64,000 nt of DNA from Melioribacteraceae bacterium (GTDB taxonomy: Bacteria > Bacteroidota > Ignavibacteria > Ignavibacteriales > Melioribacteraceae), in the NCBI GenBank assembly GCA_021739765.1, contig JAIPBD010000017.1, positions 1 through 64,000 of the forward strand, read 5' to 3'. The notes beneath the pieces are model-generated. The model did no database searches. It had not been told where the DNA came from and was given only the letters and a program-made list of their open reading frames with translations. The position numbers were made by a program, and so were the translations under genes. The stretch's first letter is position 1, and every line of letters begins with the position of its first letter. This document shows, piece by piece, positions 46,630 to 55,512 of this stretch.

Positions 46630-48598
46630 TATTTATAGGAAGTTTAATCGTAACTTTGGTCCCGGTTCCTAAACCGGATTCCACAAAAATCGAACCATCA
46701 TGCCGTTCAATAAACTCTTTACATAAACTCAGACCTAAACCCGTCCCTTTTTCTCCCTCTGTACCTCGGTTCGATTTAATTTGTTCATCTGTGAATAATT
46801 TGTTTTTAATCGAATCATCGATTCCAATCCCATTATCTTCTATTAAAATATAATTAAAAGCGAAATCTTTCCGAGACTCAATCCTAATCACTCCACCTAT
46901 CTTGCAAAACTTTATAGCGTTTGAAACAATATTCCGCATTATTATTTCCAACATTGCTTCATCAGCAACAAATGAGGAATTTTTAAGTACTAACTCTATT
47001 TGAATCTTTTTCAATTCAATTTGCCTCGAAAAACTGACTAAAACATCCTCAATCATTAGGTTTAAGTTAATGTGAGTGGGTGAGTAATCAATTTTTCCGG
47101 TTCGGAAAGCTGACAAGTAGAGTAAATTTTCGAGTAGGTGATAAGTGTTCTTAGTTAAATTGTACACATTTTGAATCGACTCATCTTTTTCAGCAGGAGA
47201 AATATCTTCACGCCGCAGCAAATCAATAGAACCAAGCAATACGTTAAACGGGCTTCGTAAATCATGCGCGATTATTGAGAACAATTTATCCTTCGATTCA
47301 TTTAATTTCGTTAATTCAATATTTAATTTACGATTTGTATGGAAACGCCAATAAATCACCAATGCGATCAAAAGAATTAGGATCAAAACAATAAATAAAG
47401 TTTTACTCTTATTTTCCTCTAATAACAGGTTTTGATTTATAGAATCTAATTTTTGAGTAATTAAAAATCGATGCTGCACCTCGGCTAGAGTTTCAAATTG
47501 TTGCTTAGAATAGAGCGAATCATACGTATTTATAAATGTTGTGAAACTTTGCGATGCTGCTTGGAAATCATTCATATTCATATAAAACCTTGCGTAGGTT
47601 TTGTATACATCAAGAATTTTTGTCGGCAATTCAAACTCAGTCGCTATTTTTAAGGCGGAATCCATTTCAATTTCGCCCATTTCTCTGTTATTCGTACTTG
47701 AGTATACGATCGCTTTCCCAAGTTTGTTATCAATCGTACCGAAGGGATGCGATCTTTCAATATTTAACTTTTCCGCATTTGTAAATAATTTTAGGGCTTC
47801 TTCGTAATTTCCTTCGATCAAAAAAATACGTCCGATTCCAGTTAAACTATATGCGATGTACATTTTATTATCAATTTCCGAATGCAGTTCATACGATCGC
47901 TGGAAATATACTTTTGAAGAATCATAATTACCCATATCAAAATAAGTGAGTCCAATTTCCAACGTAGCGGAGGCGATACCTCGTTTATCGTCTAATTTTT
48001 CCCTAATTTTAACGGCTTCGGTGAAATACTGAATTGATAGGTTATAATTTTTATTTAGTCTTTGAACTAATCCTAAATTTATAAAACTATATGCAATACC
48101 GCGAGGTTCATTTAATTCTTGGAAGATATTCATCGATAATTCAGCGTATTCCAGCGCTAACGGTACGTTACCGGTTAAATAATATGCATCACCAAGATTA
48201 TTGTATGAATATCCGATTGTAGTTGTAATATTTGCTCTCAGACCATACTCCAACCCTTTTTGGAAGTATGGAATCGATTCCTTTATATTATGTTTGTAGT
48301 GAATTAGCGCAACTCCAACGAAGTTATAAAACTCACCCAAATCCTCAACCATCCTAAATTGTTCACCTATTTTGATTGCTTCTTCACCTAATAAAATCGC
48401 CAGATCAGTATCCTTCTCACGGTTTAACCAACTCAATTTACTTAGTTGAATCGCTTGTTCCGTTGGCGATAATCCGTCAAGTTTTTTATTAATACTGTCG
48501 GGTAATACTTGACCAAATGAGTCTATTGCTATAAAAACCATCAGCGTGAAAACGAGCAACAACTTGCAGATTATGGATTGAAGTAAATTGGAACTCAA
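46622..48598 (-). CDS. TPR-domain sensor histidine kinase, TTG start
   Basis: This is a 658-residue kinase with the same layout as its neighbours: signal sequence, periplasmic TPR array (~40-385), one transmembrane helix near 400, HisKA with SIIAHDLRSPFN and His445, and a complete HATPase_c (MRNIVSNAIKFC, EDNGIGID, GTGLGLSLCKEF). The only start that keeps the signal sequence is TTG at 48598, with AAAGG 7 nt upstream on that strand. No ATG appears before residue 20. It overlaps the + strand kinase by 8 nt at its 3' end. Confidence 0.93.
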   Translation of the reverse strand: MSSNLLQSIICKLLLVFTLMVFIAIDSFGQVLPDSINKKLDGLSPTEQAIQLSKLSWLNREKDTDLAILLGEEAIKIGEQFRMVEDLGEFYNFVGVALIHYKHNIKESIPYFQKGLEYGLRANITTTIGYSYNNLGDAYYLTGNVPLALEYAELSMNIFQELNEPRGIAYSFINLGLVQRLNKNYNLSIQYFTEAVKIREKLDDKRGIASATLEIGLTYFDMGNYDSSKVYFQRSYELHSEIDNKMYIAYSLTGIGRIFLIEGNYEEALKLFTNAEKLNIERSHPFGTIDNKLGKAIVYSSTNNREMGEIEMDSALKIATEFELPTKILDVYKTYARFYMNMNDFQAASQSFTTFINTYDSLYSKQQFETLAEVQHRFLITQKLDSINQNLLLEENKSKTLFIVLILILLIALVIYWRFHTNRKLNIELTKLNESKDKLFSIIAHDLRSPFNVLLGSIDLLRREDISPAEKDESIQNVYNLTKNTYHLLENLLYLSAFRTGKIDYSPTHINLNLMIEDVLVSFSRQIELKKIQIELVLKNSSFVADEAMLEIIMRNIVSNAIKFCKIGGVIRIESRKDFAFNYILIEDNGIGIDDSIKNKLFTDEQIKSNRGTEGEKGTGLGLSLCKEFIERHDGSIFVESGLGTGTKVTIKLPINIK

Positions 48599-48800
48599 GA
48601 GTAGACCTTTTACATATCAAATAAACAAATTATCCCTAATTTAGCTAAAATTATTGTGAGAATTATGCCATTAGATAATAAGTTCTTCATATCTTTATTA
48701 TTTTCTGTACCAGAAATTCAAATTTATTATCACTGAATTAAATCCAATGTTGAGTTAAAATTAAGCAATCAGAAACAGCCATAAGCTTAAGGAAATATTG

Positions 48801-51074
48801 ATGAAAAAATTAGGAATTATTTACTTAGTATTAATTTCCTTTATGATCTCTGCATGTTCACAAGAACCTGATCCCACAATAAATTCCACACTTGATGAGA
48901 AATTTGCGAATCTTCAGAATAGTTATTCCGATTCGGCAAATTTTCACAATTCTAAAGCAAAATTAATCGGGAATGAGCCAAACCCAAACGCAAACAGATT
49001 TAAAGCACAATTGAAATATGTTGAAGGAGAATATTTCCTTCATAATTCGGAATTTTCAGCGGCAAAACAAAAGCTGGACTCGGCACTAATTTTTGCAAAC
49101 CAAGATAATGAGTTCGATATTATCGGTGAGATTTATTACAGTAAAGCCGGTTGTGAAAGGGGTCTTAATAATAACAGTCAAGCGATTATTTTTTACAAGA
49201 ATTCTGTAACTAACTTCAGCAAAACCGAAAATAAAATTAAACTCGGCCTTGCTTTAAATGGAGTAGGTTATCTTTATTGGGAATTCGCCAGATTTGATAG
49301 CGCTCTGGTTTATTTCGAAAAATCGGCTGAAGTAAAATCGAAATTACCTGATTTAGATAGCTATGCTACTACATTGAACAATATTGGTACGGTCCACTAT
49401 CATTGGGCCGGTTACGATAAAGCTTTAGACTATTTTACACGGTCTCTTGAAATTAAAAAGTTATTTGCCGAACACGACGGAACTGCTCTTATAATGGCAA
49501 ATGTTGGTTTGATTTATAAGGAGACCGGACAGTACAACAAGGCACTTGAAACATTTAATGAATGCCTGCTTTATGCAGCCAAGGAGCCTTATAATACTAC
49601 TTACGGCTATATCTATCATAATTTTGCATCGGTCTACCTTGCGCAAGTAAAGATTGACTCCGCTAAATATTATTTTAATAAATCTTTTCATGAATACGAT
49701 TTAGCCGAAAATGACCCGGGAAAGATTATAGCGACAATGGGTTTGGGTGAATGTTTTCTTCAGCAAGGTGATATCGAAACCGCTGAGAGCCATTTTAGAA
49801 CTATGCTCGATTTAGCTGGAAAAACAAACAATTCACTTCGAATCGCTGAGGCATATAAATTATTAGGAACAATAGAGGCTGAGAAAAATAATACAAGCGG
49901 GGCTCAACTCTATTTTACGAAAAGTATTGAGATTGGGAAGAGTATTAATAAAGTAGAATTGCTGATGGATAATTATTTTTTACTCTCAACACTGCTGGAA
50001 AAAGAAGAAAAGATCGGCTCCGCGTTTAACGCATTTAAAGAATATGAAAAATATAAAGAGATTATACGTAATAAAAATGTTGATCGAGAAATGGCCAAAC
50101 TCCAGTATAGCATTGAATCCGAGAAACTTCTAAATACTATAGAAACCCAAAAATACGAAAATGAAAAACAATCCATATTTTTATATGGTTTGACGAGTTT
50201 TTCAATAATATTGATGGGTTTGATTTACGCATTATTTCGAGCTACCAGCCGAATGCGTTTACAAAATAAATCACTTGCAAATAATTATATATTGATAGAA
50301 AATCAAAAAGAAAAGTTAGAAAAGTTAAATTATGAGTTGAAAGAAGCTAATATTACAAAAGATAAATTTTTCTCAATTATTGCACATGATCTAAAAAGTC
50401 CGTTTCAAATACTATTGTCAAATAGTGAATTTATTCTGGAAGATTTAAAAGAAATTCAAAATGAAGAAATATTACTACTCGCAGAAGGGATTCATGAAAC
50501 CGCACGAAATACCTACAAACTTTTAGACAACTTACTTCAGTGGGCATTCGTTCAAAAGGGCAAAGTGGTTATGAAGATAGAACAAATTTCTTCCGGCGAG
50601 TTAGTCGCTGATTCTATATCAAGTGTGAAGGGTTCAGCAGATAAAAAGAATATTAGTTTGAATACAATTGCGGAAACAGATTGCAATTTCAAAACGGATA
50701 AAAATATGCTTGAATTTGTTCTCCGTAATTTAATATCAAACTCAATTAAATTTACTCCGGTAAATGGCCATGTGGATATTATAATCAAATCTGATTCAGA
50801 TTTTGTAGTCTTTAAAATACGTGACAATGGAATTGGAATGAATGAACAAAAAATCTCGGAACTATTTGATTTGAGTAAAACATCATCTCAACCGGGTACA
50901 CAGAACGAAGCCGGAACAGGACTCGGACTTATTATTGTGAAAGAATTTATGGATAAACTTAACGGCAATATTGAAATTCAAAGCAAGGAAGGGCATGGAA
51001 CCACTTTTACTTTGCAAATACCAAATCAATCGACGATTATTCTTGATAACACCTTGAATTCAATTCCAGCTTGA
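48801..51074 (+). CDS. TPR-domain sensor histidine kinase (lipoprotein-type N-terminus)
   Basis: The 757-residue kinase begins at ATG 48801 with AAGGA 7 nt upstream. Its signal peptide ends ISFMISACS, a good lipobox (S-A-C). A periplasmic TPR array (~45-410) is followed by a transmembrane helix near 450. Then come a coiled coil, HisKA with IIAHDLKSPFQ and His529, and HATPase_c with RNLISNSIKFT, IRDNGIGMN and GTGLGLIIVKEF. No receiver domain is present. The divergent kinase starts about 200 nt upstream, so the two may share a control region. Confidence 0.93.
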   Translation: MKKLGIIYLVLISFMISACSQEPDPTINSTLDEKFANLQNSYSDSANFHNSKAKLIGNEPNPNANRFKAQLKYVEGEYFLHNSEFSAAKQKLDSALIFANQDNEFDIIGEIYYSKAGCERGLNNNSQAIIFYKNSVTNFSKTENKIKLGLALNGVGYLYWEFARFDSALVYFEKSAEVKSKLPDLDSYATTLNNIGTVHYHWAGYDKALDYFTRSLEIKKLFAEHDGTALIMANVGLIYKETGQYNKALETFNECLLYAAKEPYNTTYGYIYHNFASVYLAQVKIDSAKYYFNKSFHEYDLAENDPGKIIATMGLGECFLQQGDIETAESHFRTMLDLAGKTNNSLRIAEAYKLLGTIEAEKNNTSGAQLYFTKSIEIGKSINKVELLMDNYFLLSTLLEKEEKIGSAFNAFKEYEKYKEIIRNKNVDREMAKLQYSIESEKLLNTIETQKYENEKQSIFLYGLTSFSIILMGLIYALFRATSRMRLQNKSLANNYILIENQKEKLEKLNYELKEANITKDKFFSIIAHDLKSPFQILLSNSEFILEDLKEIQNEEILLLAEGIHETARNTYKLLDNLLQWAFVQKGKVVMKIEQISSGELVADSISSVKGSADKKNISLNTIAETDCNFKTDKNMLEFVLRNLISNSIKFTPVNGHVDIIIKSDSDFVVFKIRDNGIGMNEQKISELFDLSKTSSQPGTQNEAGTGLGLIIVKEFMDKLNGNIEIQSKEGHGTTFTLQIPNQSTIILDNTLNSIPA

Positions 51075-51186
51075 TTTTGGTACACATGTCAATTCTGTGT
51101 AAAATAGATCCTCATTTACATAATTGTGTTGGATATTATTAATAACTTCTATAAATTTGTGAAAGGTTGTATCTTAAAAATATTAA

Positions 51187-51202
51187 AACCACTTCGGTGG
51201 TT
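51187..51202 (+). promoter_or_regulatory. cUUCGg tetraloop hairpin in the leader of the cold-shock gene
   Basis: AACCAC (51187-51192) and GTGGTT (51197-51202) form a 6-bp stem closed by TTCG, an unusually stable RNA loop. It is not followed by T's, so it is not a terminator by itself. It lies within the 222-nt gap before the cold-shock gene and may belong to a structured leader. Confidence 0.55.
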
Positions 51203-51296
51203 GTTGCAGTTGTAGAAGTAGAAGTAATTCAAAAATCTCCCGCAGTTTTTTAGATCCCTGTCACAATTATTAACAATTTACAAAGGAGCATCTGTT

Positions 51297-51512
51297 ATGG
51301 CAGAGCGCAAACAAGGATCTGTTAAATGGTTTAACAGTACAAAAGGTTTTGGTTTTATTCAACAAGAAAGCGGCGAGGATGATGTATTCGTACATTTCAA
51401 GTCTATTATTGGTGATGGCTACAAATCATTAGAAGAAAATGATAAAGTTGAGTATTCTGTTACTGAAGGCGCAAAAGGTTTACAAGCGTCTGATGTGAAA
51501 TTAATCAACTAA
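51297..51512 (+). CDS. Cold shock domain protein (CspA family)
   Basis: The 71-residue single cold-shock domain is an RNA chaperone that binds single-stranded nucleic acid. RNP1 is GFGFIQ after STK, RNP2 is DVFVHFKSI, and the [12 protein letters not shown] opening is classical. GGAG lies upstream of the ATG. A long leader with a stable hairpin upstream and a good terminator downstream make it a free-standing gene. Confidence 0.97.
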   Translation: MAERKQGSVKWFNSTKGFGFIQQESGEDDVFVHFKSIIGDGYKSLEENDKVEYSVTEGAKGLQASDVKLIN

Positions 51513-51534
51513 GATTAGATTAATTTTATTATTG

Positions 51535-51561
51535 AATCCCGGCAATTTGTCGGGATTTTTT
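51535..51561 (+). terminator. Rho-independent terminator of the cold-shock gene
   Basis: AATCCCGGC (51535-51543) pairs with GTCGGGATT (51549-51557) around a 5-nt loop, with one G-T pair. A T run follows. Confidence 0.9.
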
Positions 51562-51651
51562 ATTTTAAATAGTCTGTCTCCAATATCTTAATTCCTCTGT
51601 TTCACATTCCACAAACAAAATTTCATCTAATCTTCCTTTCTGAGATAAAAT

Positions 51652-51682
51652 TTGACATTATTTGAGTTTTATTATGTATAAT
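51652..51682 (+). promoter_or_regulatory. Strong sigma-70-type promoter for the Lys-rich small gene
   Basis: Consensus TTGACA (51652-51657) and TATAAT (51677-51682) are 19 nt apart, which is longer than ideal. It leaves a leader of about 77 nt before the small gene at 51766. Confidence 0.6.
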
Positions 51683-51765
51683 GCATCAATCGGGATTGTA
51701 AATAAATTCTGATTAGTCAAATAATTAATTTCCTATGACCGATTTAATTACACAAAGGTGTTAAA

Positions 51766-51894
51766 ATGAGTAAAGGACAAGACGCAAAAAAGAGTACTAA
51801 AAAAGAACCCGCAAAATCAATGAAAGAGAAAAAAGCAGCAAAAAGAGACAAAAAAAGTGAAAAAGCAAATCACAGTAGCATTCTTAAAAAATAG
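51766..51894 (+). CDS. Small lysine-rich basic protein (42 aa)
   Basis: This is a short ORF with AAAGGTG 7 nt before its ATG and its own promoter upstream. The translation opens MSKGQDAKKSTKKEPAKS and is dominated by Lys, Ala and Glu, ending in ILKK. The high charge suggests nucleic-acid or ribosome binding. Short Lys-rich proteins that start in a similar way occur in several bacterial groups as far as I recall, but I cannot confirm it. Independent signals for transcription and translation make it a real gene rather than noise. Confidence 0.65.
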   Translation: MSKGQDAKKSTKKEPAKSMKEKKAAKRDKKSEKANHSSILKK

Positions 51895-52077
51895 GAAAAC
51901 ATACTTGTTGCAGTTTTCAATGAACTAAAATTCACTCTATTGGTTGTGAATTATTTAACTAATTTATTCGGAAGATTTTGCTGTAGTTTCCCGATAAATT
52001 AGCAGTTGTCTCAATAATTGAATAATCCTCATTTTATTGACTAGTTTCCTCAACCGTAAATCCAACGGGAGTCAAAA

Positions 52078-53556
52078 ATGAATATTCTTCTCGTATATCC
52101 ACTGTATCCGGATACTTTTTGGAGCTTTAAACACGCTCTGAAATTTGTGTCGAAAAAAGCAACTTTTCCTCCTCTCGGTTTATTAACCGTATCTTCAATG
52201 CTACCGACTGAATGGAATCAAAAACTGATCGATATGAATACATGTAATCTTTCAGATAATGATATTTTGTGGGCGGATTATGTTTTTATAAGTGCGATGT
52301 CGACTCAGAGCGCTTCGACAAATCTTGTAATTAATCGATGTAAAGAGATAAATACCAAAATAGTTGGCGGAGGTCCGCTATTTACGAGCAGCCCGGCCTA
52401 TTTTGATCATGTCGAACATTTGGTTTTAGATGAAGCGGAAATCACAATCCCTCAGTTCCTCGCAGATTTGAAAAAGGGGGAGACAAAGCATAGATATAGT
52501 ACGGATGAATGGGCCGACATTGAATCTACCGTCCTTCCAAATTGGAAACTGGTCTCACTGAAAAATTATTCATCGATGAATATTCAGTATTCTCGTGGCT
52601 GCCCTTATGACTGTGAATTTTGCGATATAACGGTTCTGTATGGGAGAAATCCTAGAACTAAAACAAAACAGCAAGTATTGGATGAACTCGATGCACTTTA
52701 TTATTCAGGCTGGAAAGGACCCGTATTTTTTGTTGACGATAATTTTATTGGAAACAAAAATAAACTCAAGAAGGAGATACTTCCGGCAATAATTGATTGG
52801 AATACAAGGAATAATTACCCGTTTTATTTTAATACGGAAGCTTCAATCAATCTTGCAGATGATTCTGAGCTGATGAAATTAATGGTAAAAGCCGGATTTG
52901 AAGCAGTTTTTATTGGTATTGAATCACCAAACGAAAAAAGTTTAGTCGAATGTAACAAATCTCAGAACCGGAATCGTGATCTTATCAAAAGCATAAATAA
53001 AATACAAAGTTTCGGTTTGGAGGTTCAGGGTGGATTTATTGTGGGATTCGACAATGACAGTTCAAATATTTTTGAAAAGTTGAAAAATTTTATTCAATCG
53101 AGTGGAATAGTTACTGCGATGGTTGGATTGTTAAACGCTCCAAAGGGCACTAAACTTGAGAAAAGATTTAAAGAAGAGGGGAGATTGTTAAATGATTTTA
53201 GCGGGAATAATACAGATTTCTCTATTAATTTTATCCCGCGCATGAAAACAGATGATCTAATCAACGGTTATCATAAATTGATAAATTCTTTGTACGATCC
53301 CAAATATTATTATGAACGTGTTATGAAGTTTCTCCGGGATTTCGAACCTAAAACGGAGAAAGTATTTCATCTCAATTCGAATTATATCTTCGCTCTTTTT
53401 AAATCGATGTTTAGATTAGGAATTTTAGGGAAGGAAAGATTTCATTATTGGCATTTATTTATTTGGTCTTTGTTCCGTAAACCGAAACTTTTCTCACTTG
53501 CCATTTTGTATAGTATTTACGGGTATCACTTTAGAAAGATTTCGCAAAATGTTTAG
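52078..53556 (+). CDS. B12-binding-domain radical SAM protein with DUF4070 tail
   Basis: The 492-residue protein has a B12-binding-like N-terminus (~1-140), then a radical SAM domain with CPYDCEFC where Cys175, Cys179 and Cys182 bind the 4Fe-4S cluster. After VFFVDDNFIGN and FIGIESPN (strands of the barrel) comes a DUF4070 region (GYHKLINSLYDPKYYYERV). The same layout is found in HpnR-type C-methylases and related enzymes. The substrate cannot be told here. The usual B12-site DxHxxG motif is not visible in the N-domain, so B12 binding may be weak or base-off. It stands alone. Confidence 0.87.
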   Translation: MNILLVYPLYPDTFWSFKHALKFVSKKATFPPLGLLTVSSMLPTEWNQKLIDMNTCNLSDNDILWADYVFISAMSTQSASTNLVINRCKEINTKIVGGGPLFTSSPAYFDHVEHLVLDEAEITIPQFLADLKKGETKHRYSTDEWADIESTVLPNWKLVSLKNYSSMNIQYSRGCPYDCEFCDITVLYGRNPRTKTKQQVLDELDALYYSGWKGPVFFVDDNFIGNKNKLKKEILPAIIDWNTRNNYPFYFNTEASINLADDSELMKLMVKAGFEAVFIGIESPNEKSLVECNKSQNRNRDLIKSINKIQSFGLEVQGGFIVGFDNDSSNIFEKLKNFIQSSGIVTAMVGLLNAPKGTKLEKRFKEEGRLLNDFSGNNTDFSINFIPRMKTDDLINGYHKLINSLYDPKYYYERVMKFLRDFEPKTEKVFHLNSNYIFALFKSMFRLGILGKERFHYWHLFIWSLFRKPKLFSLAILYSIYGYHFRKISQNV

Positions 53557-53619
53557 GTATATCTCAGAATGCAAAGATGCAAAATCACCCTCTACTGAGG
53601 AAAGAGGCTATTTAAAACG

Positions 53620-53647
53620 AAAAATGCCGCGATTAAGCAGCATTTTT
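53620..53647. terminator. Bidirectional hairpin terminator between the radical SAM gene and tRNA-Leu
   Basis: AAAAATGCCGC (53620-53630) and GCAGCATTTTT (53637-53647) form a stem with one C-A mismatch. T runs occur on both strands, so it can end the + strand gene and the minus-strand tRNA. Confidence 0.75.
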
Positions 53648-53651
53648 ATTG

Positions 53652-53735
53652 TACCGAAGGCCGGACTCGAACCGGCACGCCATCACTGACACAGCATTTT
53701 GAGTGCTGCGTGTCTACCAATTCCACCACTTCGGC
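53652..53735 (-). tRNA. tRNA-Leu (CAA anticodon)
   Basis: The reverse strand folds as a class II tRNA with acceptor GCCGAAG, the leucine D-loop phrase AATTGGTAGACAC, the anticodon loop CTCAAAA (anticodon CAA, codon UUG), a long variable arm, and the T-loop TTCGAGT. The discriminator is A73. The first pair is G1 with U72. CCA is not encoded: the genome continues CAA. Confidence 0.95.
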
Positions 53736-53747
53736 ATCAAGAAAATA

Positions 53748-53775
53748 AATTAGCAATTCAAAAACTAAGCTAATT
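53748..53775 (-). terminator. Possible terminator of glnS
   Basis: AATTAGC and GCTAATT (53748-53754 and 53769-53775) form a 7-bp stem with a long loop. On the minus strand a TATTTTC tract follows. It lies between the glnS stop and tRNA-Leu. Confidence 0.4.
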
Positions 53776-53811
53776 TGGTATATTAAGCAATTATTACTTA
53801 CGAATAGATCT

Positions 53812-55512
53812 TTATTTCTTATTAATTCTTGCCCACGTATCCCTCAGAGTTACGGTTCGATTAAAAACCGGCTTTCCTTGGCTGGAATATTTAGAATCAA
53901 CACAAAAATATCCCAAACGTTCAAATTGAAATTTGTCCTCTGATTTGGCTTCCTGTAAAGATGGTTCTAATTTACAAGCGGATAAAATTTCAAGTGAGTT
54001 TGGATTTAAAACGTCACGAAAATCTTTTCCATCTTTTGTCGATGCGGGGTCTTCAACACTGAATAGTCTGTCATACAATCTAACCTCAGCGTCAAACGCA
54101 TGTCTTGCGGAAACCCAATGTATTGTACTTTTCACTTTGCGTGTGCTCGTTCCTGTTCCGCTTTTCGTCTCTGGATCGTAGGTGCATTTTAACTCAATTA
54201 CTTCCCCTGAATCATTTTTAAGAACCTCTTCACATTTAATAAAGTAAGCATATTTTAATCTTACTTCATTACCGGGTGAAAGGCGGAAATATTTTTTCGG
54301 AGGATCTTCCATAAAATCATCGCGATCGATAAATAACTCAGAGCAGAATGGCAACTTCCGAATTCCGGCAGTTTCATCTTCAGGATTATTAATTGCCTCT
54401 AATTCTTCGGTTTGATCACCAGGGTAATTAGTGATGGTAACTTTTAAAGGATTTAGAACAGCCATTCTTCGATCAGTAATTTTGTTTAGATGATCTCTCA
54501 AACTATGTTCTAATTTTGCAACATCTACAAGCGCGTTCCTTTTAGCAACACCGACTCCTTCCGCAAAGCTATTTATCGCTTCGGGGGTATATCCGGCTCT
54601 CCTCATACCTGATAAGGTTGGCATACGGGGATCGTCCCATCCATCCACAATTCCTTCTTGAACAAGAAGCAATAATTTCCTTTTACTCATCATCGTGTAG
54701 GAAATATTCAATCTCGCAAACTCAATTTGTTGAGGAGGGAATATCTCAATTTCCTTAATTAACCAATCATATAATGGGCGGTGATTTTCAAACTCAAGCG
54801 TACAAATCGAATGAGTGATTCGTTCGATCGAATCACTTTGTCCATGAGCCATATCGTACATTGGATAGATACACCATTTATCACCGGTGCGGTGATGAGA
54901 TTCGTTTTTAATTCTATATAAAACCGGATCACGCATGTTCATATTCGGTGAGCTCATATCAATTTTTGCGCGTAGTACGTGTTCACCATCTTTGAATTCG
55001 CCATTTTTCATTCTTTCGAAAAGATCCAAATTTTCTTGAACAGATCTATTTCTAAACGGACTTTCAACACCGGGTGATGTCGGCATTCCGCGACTTGTTT
55101 TTATTTCTTCCATTGACGATGAATCCACATAAGCTTTTCCTTTTTTGATAAGGATAACCGCGTATTCAAAAATCTCATCAAAATAATCGGAAGCATAATA
55201 TTCACGATCAGCCCAATCAAAACCGAGCCATTTGATATCACGTTTTATGGAATCGACATATTCGACTTCCTCTTTTGATGGATTCGTATCATCAAATCGT
55301 AAATTACATTTACCTCCAAATTCTTTTGCTAATGAAAAATTTAGATTGATTGATTTAGAATGTCCAATGTGAAGATAGCCATTTGGTTCCGGTGGGAAAC
55401 GAGTATGAACTCGTCCCTCATTTTTATTATTCGCGATATCTTCTTTTATTTTTGCACGAATAAAATCAATCGGTTTTTCATCTAAAATTTCTGTCTCTTT
55501 ATTACTCATCAT
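53812..55512 (-). CDS. glnS: Glutaminyl-tRNA synthetase
   Basis: The class I enzyme charges tRNA-Gln directly. The 566-residue protein has the HIGH signature in [17 protein letters not shown], the KMSKS-loop equivalent MMSKRKL, the LRFDDTNP segment and the C-terminal beta-barrel anticodon-binding domain ending WARIN. The start codon follows the gltX stop with no gap. A second ATG is the next codon. A complete GlnRS suggests direct glutamine charging rather than an obligatory amidotransferase route. Confidence 0.97.
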   Translation of the reverse strand: MMSNKETEILDEKPIDFIRAKIKEDIANNKNEGRVHTRFPPEPNGYLHIGHSKSINLNFSLAKEFGGKCNLRFDDTNPSKEEVEYVDSIKRDIKWLGFDWADREYYASDYFDEIFEYAVILIKKGKAYVDSSSMEEIKTSRGMPTSPGVESPFRNRSVQENLDLFERMKNGEFKDGEHVLRAKIDMSSPNMNMRDPVLYRIKNESHHRTGDKWCIYPMYDMAHGQSDSIERITHSICTLEFENHRPLYDWLIKEIEIFPPQQIEFARLNISYTMMSKRKLLLLVQEGIVDGWDDPRMPTLSGMRRAGYTPEAINSFAEGVGVAKRNALVDVAKLEHSLRDHLNKITDRRMAVLNPLKVTITNYPGDQTEELEAINNPEDETAGIRKLPFCSELFIDRDDFMEDPPKKYFRLSPGNEVRLKYAYFIKCEEVLKNDSGEVIELKCTYDPETKSGTGTSTRKVKSTIHWVSARHAFDAEVRLYDRLFSVEDPASTKDGKDFRDVLNPNSLEILSACKLEPSLQEAKSEDKFQFERLGYFCVDSKYSSQGKPVFNRTVTLRDTWARINKK

